Shown: positions 31,979 through 40,708 of the stretch, one piece after another | Position numbering within the stretch: the first letter of the stretch is position 1 | Layout: each line of letters starts with the position of its first letter | Assembly: GCF_014203355.1 (NCBI RefSeq) | Contig: NZ_JACHIR010000001.1 | Span: forward strand, 1,054,001-1,118,000 | DNA: 64,000 nucleotides | Reading direction: 5' to 3' | Origin: Kutzneria kofuensis | GTDB taxonomy: Bacteria > Actinomycetota > Actinomycetes > Mycobacteriales > Pseudonocardiaceae | The notes under the pieces: model-generated | Told to the model about the DNA's origin: nothing | Seen by the model: only the letters and a program-made list of their open reading frames with translations | The model's database searches: none | Position numbers and translations under genes: made by a program

Positions 31979-32383
31979 ATGGCTTGCCGCATCAGCGAAA
32001 TCGTGGTCGAGGCGCGTGATCCCGAGCGGCTCGCGGCGTTCTGGGCCGAGGTGCTCGGCTACGTCGTGATCGGCCGGGAGGGCAACGCCGTGGAGATCGG
32101 GCCGCCGGACACGGGGTTCGGCGGCCCGCAGCCGACGCTGGTCTTCGACCGGACCAACGACGCCCCACGGGTGAAGCTGCCGCTGCACCTCGACGTCAAC
32201 CCGACCGACCGTGACCAGGAGGACGAACTGGCGCGGCTGCTCGCCATCGGGGCGCGCCACGCCGACGTCGGACAGACCGGCGACGAGAGCTGGTACGTGC
32301 TGGCCGACCCCGAGGGCAACGAGTTCTGCCTGCTCCGCCGCAGGATCGACCCCGTCAGTCAGCGGGCGCGGGGCCCGCGGTGA
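31979..32383 (+). CDS. VOC-family (glyoxalase-like) protein
   Basis: Encodes 134 residues with two beta-alpha-beta-beta-beta modules: ISEIVVEARDPERLAAFWAEVLGYVVI in the first and LPLHLDVNPTDRDQEDELARLLAIGARHADVG...SWYVLADPEGNEFCLL in the second. The DPEGNEFCL ending is the family signature. Members include bleomycin-binding proteins, dioxygenases and lyases, so the reaction cannot be named. ATG at 31979 follows GGGAGGACG. Its 3' end overlaps a small convergent gene by 29 bp. Confidence 0.87.
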   Translation: MACRISEIVVEARDPERLAAFWAEVLGYVVIGREGNAVEIGPPDTGFGGPQPTLVFDRTNDAPRVKLPLHLDVNPTDRDQEDELARLLAIGARHADVGQTGDESWYVLADPEGNEFCLLRRRIDPVSQRARGPR

Positions 32384-32543
32384 CGGCGCCGACGATCAGC
32401 CCGTGCGGCTGAGCGGAGTCGTCCACCGCCCCCAGGTTCCACGGCAGCGTGATGTTCGGGTCGCTGGTCACGCCACGGGGATCGGTGTCGTTCGGCGCGA
32501 CGACGGTGAGGCCGGCCGGCTGGCAGATTCGAGGTACACTCAT
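32355..32543 (-). CDS. 62-residue hypothetical protein
   Basis: ATG at 32543 opens a 62-residue frame, MSVPRICQPAGLTVVAP to GAVTAGPAPAD, with the residues NITLPWNLGAVDD in the middle. The composition is not that of an antisense shadow and third positions are GC-rich. It overlaps the VOC gene end by 29 bp in convergent orientation. No ribosome site is obvious and no family is recognised; it could be spurious. Confidence 0.4.
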   Translation of the reverse strand: MSVPRICQPAGLTVVAPNDTDPRGVTSDPNITLPWNLGAVDDSAQPHGLIVGAVTAGPAPAD

Positions 32544-32719
32544 CAGTGCCGAATCGTGACGTCACGAGGCCGCCGGCGCACCCTCCGCGATGGCCGTCCG
32601 CGGCCTGTTCGAACTCCCGGCCAGCGGCTCGGCGACCGGGCACGAATTCGGGGGGTGAACGGGCACCGTCGAGGCGTGGAAGCGTCCGATGTGGAGCGAT
32701 GGGTCGTACGGTGGGCGGC

Positions 32720-33118
32720 ATGATGAAGCCACTGTCCGCCGACCAGCACGACGCCGTTCTCGCCGAGGGCCTTGCGGTGCTGGTGTTCCGGGTCGCCGAG
32801 AGCCCGGCCTGCCAGAACTTCCAGCCGGAGCTGGACGCGTTCGTGGCGAAGCGGCCGGAGATCGCGGTGTGGACCGTGGAGGCGATGGAGCAGCGGGACC
32901 TGGCGGAGCGGCACGGCCTGCGGGCGCTGCCGACGATCGTGGTCTACCGGGACGGCCTGCCGGCGCGCCGGTACGCGGGGGCGATGTCGGCGGCGGACCT
33001 CGAGGAGGAGGTGGACGAGCTGGCCGAGGCGGACATGCAGGAGGAGTACAACGACTGGATGGTGGAGATGCTGGAGACCGGCGAGGCCGGGTCGCCGCAC
33101 GTGGGCACCCGCCGCTGA
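32720..33118 (+). CDS. Thioredoxin-fold protein with a single active-site Cys
   Basis: Encodes 132 residues with the thioredoxin order: a strand (VLVFRVAES), the active-site position PACQNF where CxxC is reduced to CxxF, a central helix, the strand-helix pair IAVWTVEAMEQRDLAERHGLRALPTIVVYRDG including the cis-Pro (LPT), and an acidic C-terminal tail. Lacking the resolving Cys, it cannot be an ordinary disulfide reductase and may be a monothiol or binding protein. ATG at 32720 lies 7 bases after TACGGT (leaderless). Confidence 0.78.
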   Translation: MMKPLSADQHDAVLAEGLAVLVFRVAESPACQNFQPELDAFVAKRPEIAVWTVEAMEQRDLAERHGLRALPTIVVYRDGLPARRYAGAMSAADLEEEVDELAEADMQEEYNDWMVEMLETGEAGSPHVGTRR

Positions 33119-33120
33119 GC

Positions 33121-34458
33121 CTATCCGGCGGCCCGCCGGCTGAGCACCAGCCCGCCGAGCAGCGTCGACACGACGAGCACGGCGTTCAGGGGCGTCCAGC
33201 CGGCGGTCGGCCCGAGCAGGGCCACGAGCACACCGCCGAGGCCGATGAGCACGGACTGCCCGAACAGGTCGGACATCTGCAACGCGGCCGTGTTGAAGCC
33301 GCGTTCCGTCTCCGGTGACAGGCGCAGCACCAGCACGGACACGCTCGACGTGGCCAGGCCCATGCCGATGCCGGAGACAGCCCACGCCGGTCCCGCCAGC
33401 CACGCCGGCCCCCATGCGGGCGCGACCAGCGTCACCAGCGCCACTCCGGACGTGATGCCGAGAAAGCCCCATCGCATGAGCAGGGCTTCGCTCACGCCCG
33501 GACGCCGCGCCTGCAGCCACGAGCCGATCGCCCAGCCCACCGCGGCGGTGGTCAGCGGCACCCCGGCCAACGCCGGCGGGTAGCCGTGCACCTGCTGCAA
33601 CACCAGCGGCAGGAACGCCTCGCTGCCCATGAACGCCCCGGACATCAGGCTTCGGGCCAGCACCGCGCTGGGCAGTCCGACCCGCGCGGTCACCGTGCCC
33701 TTCGGCAGCAGCACCAGCACGGCCGGCGCCAGCAGGGCCAACCCCGCCGCGACGACCGCGATGCCGACGGCGTCCGGGTGATCACCGGCCCAGCCCAGCA
33801 CCGCCAGCCCGACCGCGGCCGCCACGGCGGCGACGACCTGCCCTCGGCGGCGCTGTCCGTCCGTCGGCTCGAACGCCGGCAGCCGGCGGGCCACGAGCAC
33901 CACCAGCGCCCACCCGGTCAGCACGAACGGGACCAGGCCGAGGAAGATCCAGTGCCAGTTGAGGTACTGCGTGACCAGGCCGGCGATGGTCGGCCCGACC
34001 AGCGACGGCACCACCCAGGCCGCCGACATCGCCCCGATGACGACCGGCCGGTCCCGCTCCGGGTACACCCTCGCGATCGCCACGTACACCGCGACAACCT
34101 CCGCGCCACCGCCGAGACCCTGTAGCGCGCGGCCGACCAGCAGCTGCGTCATGTCGCCGGCGGTGCCCGCGACCAGCAGCCCGAGGGCGAACAGCAACGG
34201 CCCGACGATCAGCATCGGCGCCGGCCCGCGGCGGTCGCACACCCGGCCGCCCAGCACGTTGCCGACCACCTGCGTCGCCAGGAACATCGTGAACGGCCAC
34301 GAGTACAGCGACTCGCCGCGCAGGTCGTGCACCAGGGTCGGCAGCGCCGTGGTCACGCCCATCGACTCGAACGCCGCCAGCGTCACCAGCATCAGCAGGC
34401 CGGTGGTCGCCGCGCGGCGGTCCGGCGCCCAGAGCGCGCTCCCCGTAGCCACAGTCAC
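33121..34458 (-). CDS. MFS transporter
   Basis: Encodes about 445 residues with 12 to 14 membrane helices. Family motifs are GGRVCDRRGPAPMLIVG (loop 2-3), LVGRALQGLGGGAEVVAVYVAIARVYPERDRPVVIG and WHWIFLGLVPFVL (drug:H+ antiporter pattern). It probably exports a drug-like compound. It is divergent from a methyltransferase gene across a 53-bp region with a perfect 14-bp palindrome. It sits next to the thiopeptide cluster, so it might serve as exporter for it, though the shared regulation has not been shown. Confidence 0.87.
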   Translation of the reverse strand: MTVATGSALWAPDRRAATTGLLMLVTLAAFESMGVTTALPTLVHDLRGESLYSWPFTMFLATQVVGNVLGGRVCDRRGPAPMLIVGPLLFALGLLVAGTAGDMTQLLVGRALQGLGGGAEVVAVYVAIARVYPERDRPVVIGAMSAAWVVPSLVGPTIAGLVTQYLNWHWIFLGLVPFVLTGWALVVLVARRLPAFEPTDGQRRRGQVVAAVAAAVGLAVLGWAGDHPDAVGIAVVAAGLALLAPAVLVLLPKGTVTARVGLPSAVLARSLMSGAFMGSEAFLPLVLQQVHGYPPALAGVPLTTAAVGWAIGSWLQARRPGVSEALLMRWGFLGITSGVALVTLVAPAWGPAWLAGPAWAVSGIGMGLATSSVSVLVLRLSPETERGFNTAALQMSDLFGQSVLIGLGGVLVALLGPTAGWTPLNAVLVVSTLLGGLVLSRRAAG

Positions 34459-34475
34459 CCCACGACTGTGCAGTA

Positions 34476-34489
34476 TCCAGCGCGCTGGA
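34476..34489. promoter_or_regulatory. Palindromic operator candidate between MFS and methyltransferase genes
   Basis: TCCAGCGCGCTGGA is a perfect 14-base palindrome located in the short divergent promoter region, 23 bases before the methyltransferase GTG and 18 bases from the MFS start. It is placed to control both genes. Confidence 0.5.
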
Positions 34490-34511
34490 GGTCCAGTGCC
34501 ACGATCGTGGG

Positions 34512-35342
34512 GTGAACGATGACACCTGGGCCGAGCTGGCCGACCAGTTCGCCGACGAGGCCTACGCCTCCGTGAAGGGGTATGTGCGGACCTACGTGCT
34601 GCACCGGCAGCTGCTCGATCACCTGCCGCCCCCTCCCGCCCCTGTTCTCGACGTCGGCGGCGGGGCCGGCCACCAGTCGTTTCCGCTGGCCCAGGCCGGT
34701 TACGACGTGACACTCCTCGACCCTTCCGAGGCGATGCTGGCCAAGGCCCGCGAGCGCCTCGCCCGACTGCCGTCCGAGGTCCGGCAGCGGGTCACCTTCG
34801 TGCACGCCGACGGCGAGAACGCGGTTCAGGCCGTCGACGGCCGCCGCTTCGCCGCCGTCCTGTGCCACGGCGTGCTGGGCTACCTCGATCACCCGGAGCC
34901 CCTCATCAACCAGCTGTGCCTCTGCGCCGCCGACGGCGGCATCGTCTCCATCATGACCGCCAACGCCCACGCCATGGCCGTCCGCCCCGCCATGGAACGC
35001 CGCTGGGCCGACGCCCTCGCCGCCTTCGACTCCCGTACCGAGATCGGCGTCCTCGGCGTCCCCGGCCGCGCCGACACCGTCGAGGAACTCAGCTCCGTCC
35101 TCCGGAGCCAGGGTGTCGAACCCCTTGGCTGGTACGGGGTCTGGCTGTTCGTCGACTGGTTCGAGTTCAGCGGCACCGACCTCGACCCCGCCGACGCACC
35201 GCGGATAGCCGCCGTCGAACTCGAAGCCAGCCGCCGCGACCCGTACCGGGGACTCAGCCGCGTCTTCCACCTCGTGGGCCGGAAAGCAGGGCCGCCAGAG
35301 CCCGGGCCGGCCGCTAGGGGAACGGATGCGGATACGGGTTGA
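34512..35342 (+). CDS. SAM-dependent methyltransferase (class I)
   Basis: Encodes 276 residues. SAM-binding motif I is VLDVGGGAGHQSFPLA, the acidic end of strand 2 is in VTLLDPSEAML, and motif II is AVLCHGVLGYL, as in the tRNA carboxymethyltransferase-like (CmoM/YcgJ-type) group. Substrate is not predictable. GTG is followed by AACGATGAC; no strong ribosome site. The last 29 bases overlap the convergent YcaO gene of the RiPP cluster. It may be an unrelated neighbour, or a tailoring enzyme. Confidence 0.85.
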   Translation: MNDDTWAELADQFADEAYASVKGYVRTYVLHRQLLDHLPPPPAPVLDVGGGAGHQSFPLAQAGYDVTLLDPSEAMLAKARERLARLPSEVRQRVTFVHADGENAVQAVDGRRFAAVLCHGVLGYLDHPEPLINQLCLCAADGGIVSIMTANAHAMAVRPAMERRWADALAAFDSRTEIGVLGVPGRADTVEELSSVLRSQGVEPLGWYGVWLFVDWFEFSGTDLDPADAPRIAAVELEASRRDPYRGLSRVFHLVGRKAGPPEPGPAARGTDADTG

Positions 35343-37296
35343 TCTCCTCCGGCCGCAGCGGCATATCGCGGTAGCCGAGCGCCTGCGGGACACGGTGCAG
35401 CCGGGGCAGGCCGTGCACCCGCCGGAACTCGTGCCCGAAGGTCATCGGCAGCGTCCCCGGGATGATCACCTTGACGCAGCTGAACCCGCCGACCCGGTGT
35501 TCCGGCGTGGTCTGGTCCACGACGACGACATCGAGCCCGGTGTCGAGGTAGCGCCCGACCATGTCGATCAGGTCGCTGGTCAGGTCGAGATTGTCGGCGG
35601 GCGGGCGGGCGGCGGCCATCTCCGCCAGCGTGCGCCGGCCGGCGGAGGCGATCAGGAAGTCGAAGCGGTCGAACACCGCCGGGCTGGCGTACAGCAGCGA
35701 ATGGTCGGGCATCCGGTGGACCAGCGACGAGTCCTCGGCCATCCGCCGCGCGCGGTCGGCGTTCTCGAGATACGTCCGGTTGAGGCCGCTCATGACCGGC
35801 CCCAGCTCGAACAGGGCATTGCGCAGCGCGTGCTCCGGGTCCAGGTGCGCCCCGCCGGTGGACACCGTCCTGGCCACGTCGCCGCCACCCGGCGAGTTCA
35901 CCGCCAGCAGCCACACGCACGGGATCCGCTGCTCGACGGTGGTGTCGAAGGCGAGGATCCGCCACCCGGTCTCGTCCTCGATCCGCTGGCGCAGCAACGG
36001 GATCCGGCGGTCACGGGCCGAGTCCAGGTCGATCCGGGGCACCGCCATCCGGGCGTACCAGGTCATCAGGAAGGCGTCGCGTTCGGCCACCTCAAGGATC
36101 CCGTGCAGGATGGCCTCCTCCAGGCAGCCACCCAGCGCGCACCCGTTGGAGGTCTCGAAGGCGATCTTGGGTTCGCGCGGCTTGGTGCGGTGCAGGCCGT
36201 AGTACGCACAGCTCTCGGGCACCAGCACGGGACGACGGTGGGCGAAGGAATAGCCCCACACCCAGTCCAGTTCCAGGTCGTCGTCGAACCGGGCGAACGG
36301 GAACGACGGCCCGTAGCGCTCCGGCGGGTACAGCCCGAGCGAACGCGGGTCGATCGCCTCCCCGCGAACCTCCGCGTACCGGGCGCGCACGGTGGTCCGC
36401 TTCCCCCCGGGCTGCATTCCGCCCCAGCGCTCGATCGATTCGAGGACCGCGGTCAACTCGCTGGTCCGATAGCTGTCGCTGCGCCCCCAACTCCACTCCA
36501 CGCCGTTCCCGCCGCCGCGCAGGCCCATCGACGCCACCGCGACCGCGATCCCGGCCTCGTCCCCCATGTCCACCGCCCGGATCAGGCCGGTCTCGCCGTC
36601 GACGTACGTCCGGATCAGCTCGTCACGCTCGTCGGCGACCGACCGCAGCCGGTAGGTGTCCGGCGCCGGCTTCGGTCGCGGGGACAGGGTGATCTCGGCT
36701 CCCTCCGCCGTGTCGTCGGGCAGGGAGCCGCACGCCGGGCACAGCGGATCGGGCAGGAACGTGTGCGTGGTGACGGTGACGTCGGCCAGGTGCAGATGCA
36801 GCACGGCCTTGTCGGTGCGGGGCAGGGTGGAGCCGTCGACCAGCCGCCGGACCTCCTCGACCGCCAGGGCGGCGACGGCGTGACAGCCGAGGGCCGTGAG
36901 CCAGGAGGACGGACGGCTCACGAAGGCGTCGGCGTTGCGCTCCCACACCGCGTCGAGTTCCGCCCCTCGCTGCCGGGCCCTGGCGGCGCGCAGGTCGGCG
37001 CAGCTCGCGCAGCCCGCCACGCCGGGCCGCGTCACGGGCCCGATCACCGCGTGCCCGAGCCTGGTGAAGACCGGAAGCCAGGGAATTCCCGCCTCGGCGC
37101 AGGCGGTCCGGGCAGCGGCGTGGGCCCGGGTGTCCCAGGCGTCGCTGGCCAGCACGAGTGCCCGGACCCGGTCGAGCCCGTCGGCCGGGTCGTCGACGGT
37201 GACGGGCACGAGCCCGGCCTGGTCGGCCAGGAGTTTCCCGATCACGGCGTGCAACGCGCCGGAACCGCTGAGACCGACGCGCGCCCGGGGGCTCAT
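35314..37296 (-). CDS. YcaO cyclodehydratase of the thiopeptide-type cluster
   Basis: Encodes 660 residues. The N-terminal ~220 residues look like a truncated cyclodehydratase C-protein with two CxxC pairs (CASC and CPAC) that bind zinc. From about residue 230 is a YcaO domain (VASMGLRGGGNGVEWSWGRSDSYRTSELTAVLESIERWGG, GCALGGCLEEAILHGILEVAERDAF) with ATP-binding acidic clusters, ending in a proline-rich PYPHPFP tail, the C-terminal motif of azoline-forming YcaO enzymes. It uses ATP to turn Cys (and perhaps Ser) of the precursor into thiazolines. ATG overlaps the E1-like stop (ATGA). It corresponds to TbtG of thiomuracin synthesis by position and type. Confidence 0.9.
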   Translation of the reverse strand: MSPRARVGLSGSGALHAVIGKLLADQAGLVPVTVDDPADGLDRVRALVLASDAWDTRAHAAARTACAEAGIPWLPVFTRLGHAVIGPVTRPGVAGCASCADLRAARARQRGAELDAVWERNADAFVSRPSSWLTALGCHAVAALAVEEVRRLVDGSTLPRTDKAVLHLHLADVTVTTHTFLPDPLCPACGSLPDDTAEGAEITLSPRPKPAPDTYRLRSVADERDELIRTYVDGETGLIRAVDMGDEAGIAVAVASMGLRGGGNGVEWSWGRSDSYRTSELTAVLESIERWGGMQPGGKRTTVRARYAEVRGEAIDPRSLGLYPPERYGPSFPFARFDDDLELDWVWGYSFAHRRPVLVPESCAYYGLHRTKPREPKIAFETSNGCALGGCLEEAILHGILEVAERDAFLMTWYARMAVPRIDLDSARDRRIPLLRQRIEDETGWRILAFDTTVEQRIPCVWLLAVNSPGGGDVARTVSTGGAHLDPEHALRNALFELGPVMSGLNRTYLENADRARRMAEDSSLVHRMPDHSLLYASPAVFDRFDFLIASAGRRTLAEMAAARPPADNLDLTSDLIDMVGRYLDTGLDVVVVDQTTPEHRVGGFSCVKVIIPGTLPMTFGHEFRRVHGLPRLHRVPQALGYRDMPLRPEEINPYPHPFP

Positions 37297-39323
37297 CGCA
37301 GCACCACCTGTACGGCGTAGGGCATGACCTCACTCATCTCGGGATCGTGGTCGAGGGGCACCGCGACCGGGACCCGGCCGTTGCTGCACAGCGCTTCGAC
37401 CATGTTGCGCAGCCCGGTGTCCGGTCGTTGGCGGGCGGGCTCGTCACCGCGCAGCCGCGGCGGCAGTTGTGGCACCGGCGGCGGCGCGTAGGCGTTCTGG
37501 CCGTGCATGCGGGCCTGGCAGGCCAGCAGGACCTGTTCGAGGCCGTCGCGCAGCGCGTCGGTCACCCGGGGAGCGCTGGTGTAGCACACGGTCTCGGTGC
37601 CGAGGCAGAACGCGTACGTGGGGACATCGAGCGATCCGGTGGCGTCGTAGACCCACACGGCCGCGTCGAGCGCCGCCAGCAGCCGACGGTAGCGCTGGCC
37701 GATCTCGTCGAGGAACGTGTACCGAATGTCCACAACGGACAGTGGCTGCCGGCCGGCTCCGGCGAGTTCGGCGACGGTCAGGTCGAGGCAGCGCCCGGCG
37801 ACGCCAGCGGTCACGGCCTCGGCCCAGTCGTACCCCGCGGTGGCCCCGGCGGACAAGGCGGCCCGGACCGATCGGGAACGCAGCACCGGAAACACGGTTT
37901 CGACGGGCACCTCGCACGGTTCGCCGTCGGTCAGGCGCGTTCCCCACACCCGGCCCCTCGGCTCGCCGGCGGTGAGAGCGACGAGGCCCTCGGCCGGGTC
38001 GTCCCCGCCGGTCGGCTCGTCGGACGCGGCCAGCAGCCGACGGGGATCGACGAACAGTGACCCGTGGACGGCGAACGCCCGCACCGCCGCACGGTGGCGA
38101 GCGGCGGCGAAGTCCGGGCCGGCGGCGATCACCGGGACCGGTGCGCGCCGCTCGCCCAGCAGGCCGAGCGGGTCCGCGACGGTCACCTCGGACACGTGCA
38201 GCGGAAGCTGGGCGAAGTCCCGCTCGCCGATCGCCCGGAACGGCCCGAGACGGTCGTCGACGAGCTCGGCGGCCCGGCGCGAGAACGTCTCCTCGTCCAG
38301 CCGGGGCCCACGGCTCAACTGGTTGACGGTGTGCCGGAACTCGTCGGCCGTCTGCGGCCGCGCCGAACCGGCGAACGGATGCGGCAGCACCCTGTGGTAC
38401 GTCGTGCTCAGGGTCCGCAGGTCGAACCGAGCCAGCCGGGGGCCGACATCGTCGGTGTCGACGAGACCGGTCACCTCGCGGAACACCCGGTGGACCACGT
38501 GATCGGCCAGCACGGCGGCGACGTCCGGCGGCGCCGGCTCGGCGCTGTCCTCCCGCTCCGGCAGCGAAAGCCGCAGCCGCGCGTCGTCCCAACCGGCCCG
38601 GCCCGTCGACGGCAGCGGACCGATCCACGCCTCAGCGCCGGTCATGACCACCTGCACCAGCCGGGTCCCGCTGTGCCGGCAGATTCGCGTCAGCAGCCGG
38701 GTCCGGGCCGGCGATTCGCTGTCCGAGACATGCACGACCACGGTGGCGTCGGCGACCATTCGCTCCAGCCGGTCCGGCTCGGGCTCGCCGACCACCAGCC
38801 GGTCGGCCCCGCGGCGCCGGGAACCCCCGAGCACGCCCGTGAGCTCGTCCAGATCGGTCGCGCAGTCGTCCGTCACCACCACCGTCACGTTGTCCATGCC
38901 CGACCGCGGCCCGGCGGCCGCGCAGGCGACCAGGCTCCGGCCGGCGCCGATCAACACCGTCGGGCAGTTGCGGTACTGGACGAACCGCACGACGGCGGTG
39001 TCGACGAAGTCGTCGATGAAGTGCACCTCGGCCGCGTGCGGCGCGAGCACCTGGTCCGGCGGCAGGCCGCGCGCCGAGACGTCCTTCACGAGCCCGCGCT
39101 CGTGCAGGGTGCGCACGACGTCGCTGACGAAGGCGCCCCGGTCCACCGGCAGGTGCGCGACGAGTTCGTCCAGGGACCGCTGCCCGTCGAGGAACGGGGC
39201 CAGCCGGTCGATCCACGCGGCGATGGTCTTGCCGGTCAGCGTGACCGGTCCCTTGTTGGTGAGCCAGTACACCCCGTCGGGGACCGGCGCGAAGTACGCG
39301 TCCCGGGCGAGTTGGGGTTTCAT
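37293..39323 (-). CDS. RRE/ocin-ThiF-like leader-binding protein
   Basis: Encodes 676 residues. Residues about 15-95 form a PqqD-like winged helix (RRE) that holds the leader peptide (LTNKGPVTLTGKTIAAWIDRLAPFLDGQRSLDELVAHL). Then a ThiF/E1-like Rossmann part (TVLIGAGRSLVACAAAG) with a degenerate nucleotide motif and a long helical C-terminal region. In thiopeptide systems this protein (TbtF type) delivers the precursor to the YcaO partner and lacks its own adenylating activity. ATG shares one base with the SagB stop (TGATG). The longer frame to 40733 is antisense noise. It is cistron 6 of the cluster. Confidence 0.88.
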   Translation of the reverse strand: MKPQLARDAYFAPVPDGVYWLTNKGPVTLTGKTIAAWIDRLAPFLDGQRSLDELVAHLPVDRGAFVSDVVRTLHERGLVKDVSARGLPPDQVLAPHAAEVHFIDDFVDTAVVRFVQYRNCPTVLIGAGRSLVACAAAGPRSGMDNVTVVVTDDCATDLDELTGVLGGSRRRGADRLVVGEPEPDRLERMVADATVVVHVSDSESPARTRLLTRICRHSGTRLVQVVMTGAEAWIGPLPSTGRAGWDDARLRLSLPEREDSAEPAPPDVAAVLADHVVHRVFREVTGLVDTDDVGPRLARFDLRTLSTTYHRVLPHPFAGSARPQTADEFRHTVNQLSRGPRLDEETFSRRAAELVDDRLGPFRAIGERDFAQLPLHVSEVTVADPLGLLGERRAPVPVIAAGPDFAAARHRAAVRAFAVHGSLFVDPRRLLAASDEPTGGDDPAEGLVALTAGEPRGRVWGTRLTDGEPCEVPVETVFPVLRSRSVRAALSAGATAGYDWAEAVTAGVAGRCLDLTVAELAGAGRQPLSVVDIRYTFLDEIGQRYRRLLAALDAAVWVYDATGSLDVPTYAFCLGTETVCYTSAPRVTDALRDGLEQVLLACQARMHGQNAYAPPPVPQLPPRLRGDEPARQRPDTGLRNMVEALCSNGRVPVAVPLDHDPEMSEVMPYAVQVVLR

Positions 39324-40708
39324 CAGGGCCTGCCTTCCCGGTCGGCGCCGGTGGACGGCGACGGCCGCCGGCTGCCCAACGTGAACGCGCCCACGCTCGA
39401 TTCGGTCATCGGGTCCAGGCCGGTCGCCTCGGCGAAGAAATCGGCGGCTCCCACCGCGATCGCGCACGGAGCCAGCCCCATCGCGGTCGCGACGAGGTAC
39501 ATGTTCTGGTACAGCACGCCGACGTGCTTGAGCATCAGGGCGTACCCCGTGCCCTCGTACTTCCACATCAACCGGCCGAACCGGGCGGTGACCACGAGCA
39601 GCACCTGCGGCAGGCCGGCCCACTTCAGCAGTGCCCGCACCGGGGCCGGATGGGCCGGCCCACGGGTGAGCCGGTGGGAGTGGGCGTCGTAGTGGTAGAG
39701 CCCGGCGTGCAGCCCGGTGACCGAGCGCACCACGGGATAGATCTCGAGTTCGTGCAGGCCGCCACCGGCCGGATAGGGCCGGTCGGAGATCTCCTGGCCG
39801 CCGTGCACGCCGACGCCGCGCACCCTCGCGCAGCGGAAGAGGAACTCGCCGAGCTGGTCGAGCGTGAGCGGGTTGTCCTCGTCGCCTTCCCGCACCGAAC
39901 CGCGGTCCTCGATCACCGCCGTGAGCGTGGGGTCGGTCGTGCGCAGCCGGTCCAGGTCCGGTTTCGCCAGGGGGACGTCCGGCCCGTCGAAGGGGCGGTG
40001 GCGTCCGGCCAGCGGGGCGAACCGCCCCTTCGCCCAGTAGGTGCCGCCGGTGCCGTCGATCTTGCTGCTGTGGTGGTGGAACCACAGTTCGTGCGCGCTC
40101 CACTGAGCCAGGCGCAGCTCCTCGGTCTCGGCGTCCGGCTGGTGCGTGAGGAAACCCTCCCGCCACAGGTCCACGACCAGCCTTCGGCCGACCTCCGCGG
40201 AGAGCTGGTCGGGGGCGTCGACGCGGGACATCGGGGTCAGCGTTGCGGCCACGAACGCCAGCACCCGGGGATCGTGGATGTGCACGTCGCAGGTGGCCGC
40301 CGCCGACTCGACGAGAATGTCCGCGCCGTCGCGGCGCAGCACGGCGAAGCGGGACAGCAGGACGCGGGCCGGCACCGGATCCTGCCCGGCGCCGCGCCGC
40401 CGGCGGCGTGGCCGCAACGTGTACAGCGGCAGGTTCTCGTTGCCCCAGACCGTGGTCGTGAGCCATCCCCCCGACCGCAACCGTTCCAGCAGCGGCATGG
40501 TGAGCCCGTCGTCCAGCAGGTCGTCCACGGTGCAGGCGGTGGCCAGCCGGCGCAGGGTCACGAGCTGGTCGGCGGTCAGCCGTCCCAGCGACTCGCTGCG
40601 CGGACGGGCGACCAGGAACACCTCGCCGCCCTCGCCCACGGCGCAGTGCACGCCGGGGAGCAGCCGCACGGTCTCGGACAACGTCATGTGGGTGGGGCCG
40701 TCGATCAC
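39323..40708 (-). CDS. SagB-type azoline dehydrogenase
   Basis: Encodes 461 residues. The C-terminal ~250 residues carry the FMN-dependent nitroreductase-like dehydrogenase domain (SDRPYPAGGGLHELEIYPVV, then GVLYQNMYLVATAMGLAPCAIAVGAADFF); the N-terminal part contains two winged-helix-like segments. It oxidises thiazolines to thiazoles. GTG overlaps the previous stop (GTGA). It is TbtE-like by type and position in the cluster. SagB dehydrogenases are a hallmark of azole-containing RiPPs. Confidence 0.92.
   Translation of the reverse strand: MIDGPTHMTLSETVRLLPGVHCAVGEGGEVFLVARPRSESLGRLTADQLVTLRRLATACTVDDLLDDGLTMPLLERLRSGGWLTTTVWGNENLPLYTLRPRRRRRGAGQDPVPARVLLSRFAVLRRDGADILVESAAATCDVHIHDPRVLAFVAATLTPMSRVDAPDQLSAEVGRRLVVDLWREGFLTHQPDAETEELRLAQWSAHELWFHHHSSKIDGTGGTYWAKGRFAPLAGRHRPFDGPDVPLAKPDLDRLRTTDPTLTAVIEDRGSVREGDEDNPLTLDQLGEFLFRCARVRGVGVHGGQEISDRPYPAGGGLHELEIYPVVRSVTGLHAGLYHYDAHSHRLTRGPAHPAPVRALLKWAGLPQVLLVVTARFGRLMWKYEGTGYALMLKHVGVLYQNMYLVATAMGLAPCAIAVGAADFFAEATGLDPMTESSVGAFTLGSRRPSPSTGADREGRP

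Noticed and set aside
33121-34713. N-terminally extended MFS reading frame
   Set aside because: Extension of about 85 codons crosses the divergent promoter and the methyltransferase start and is Arg-rich; GTG at 34458 was chosen.
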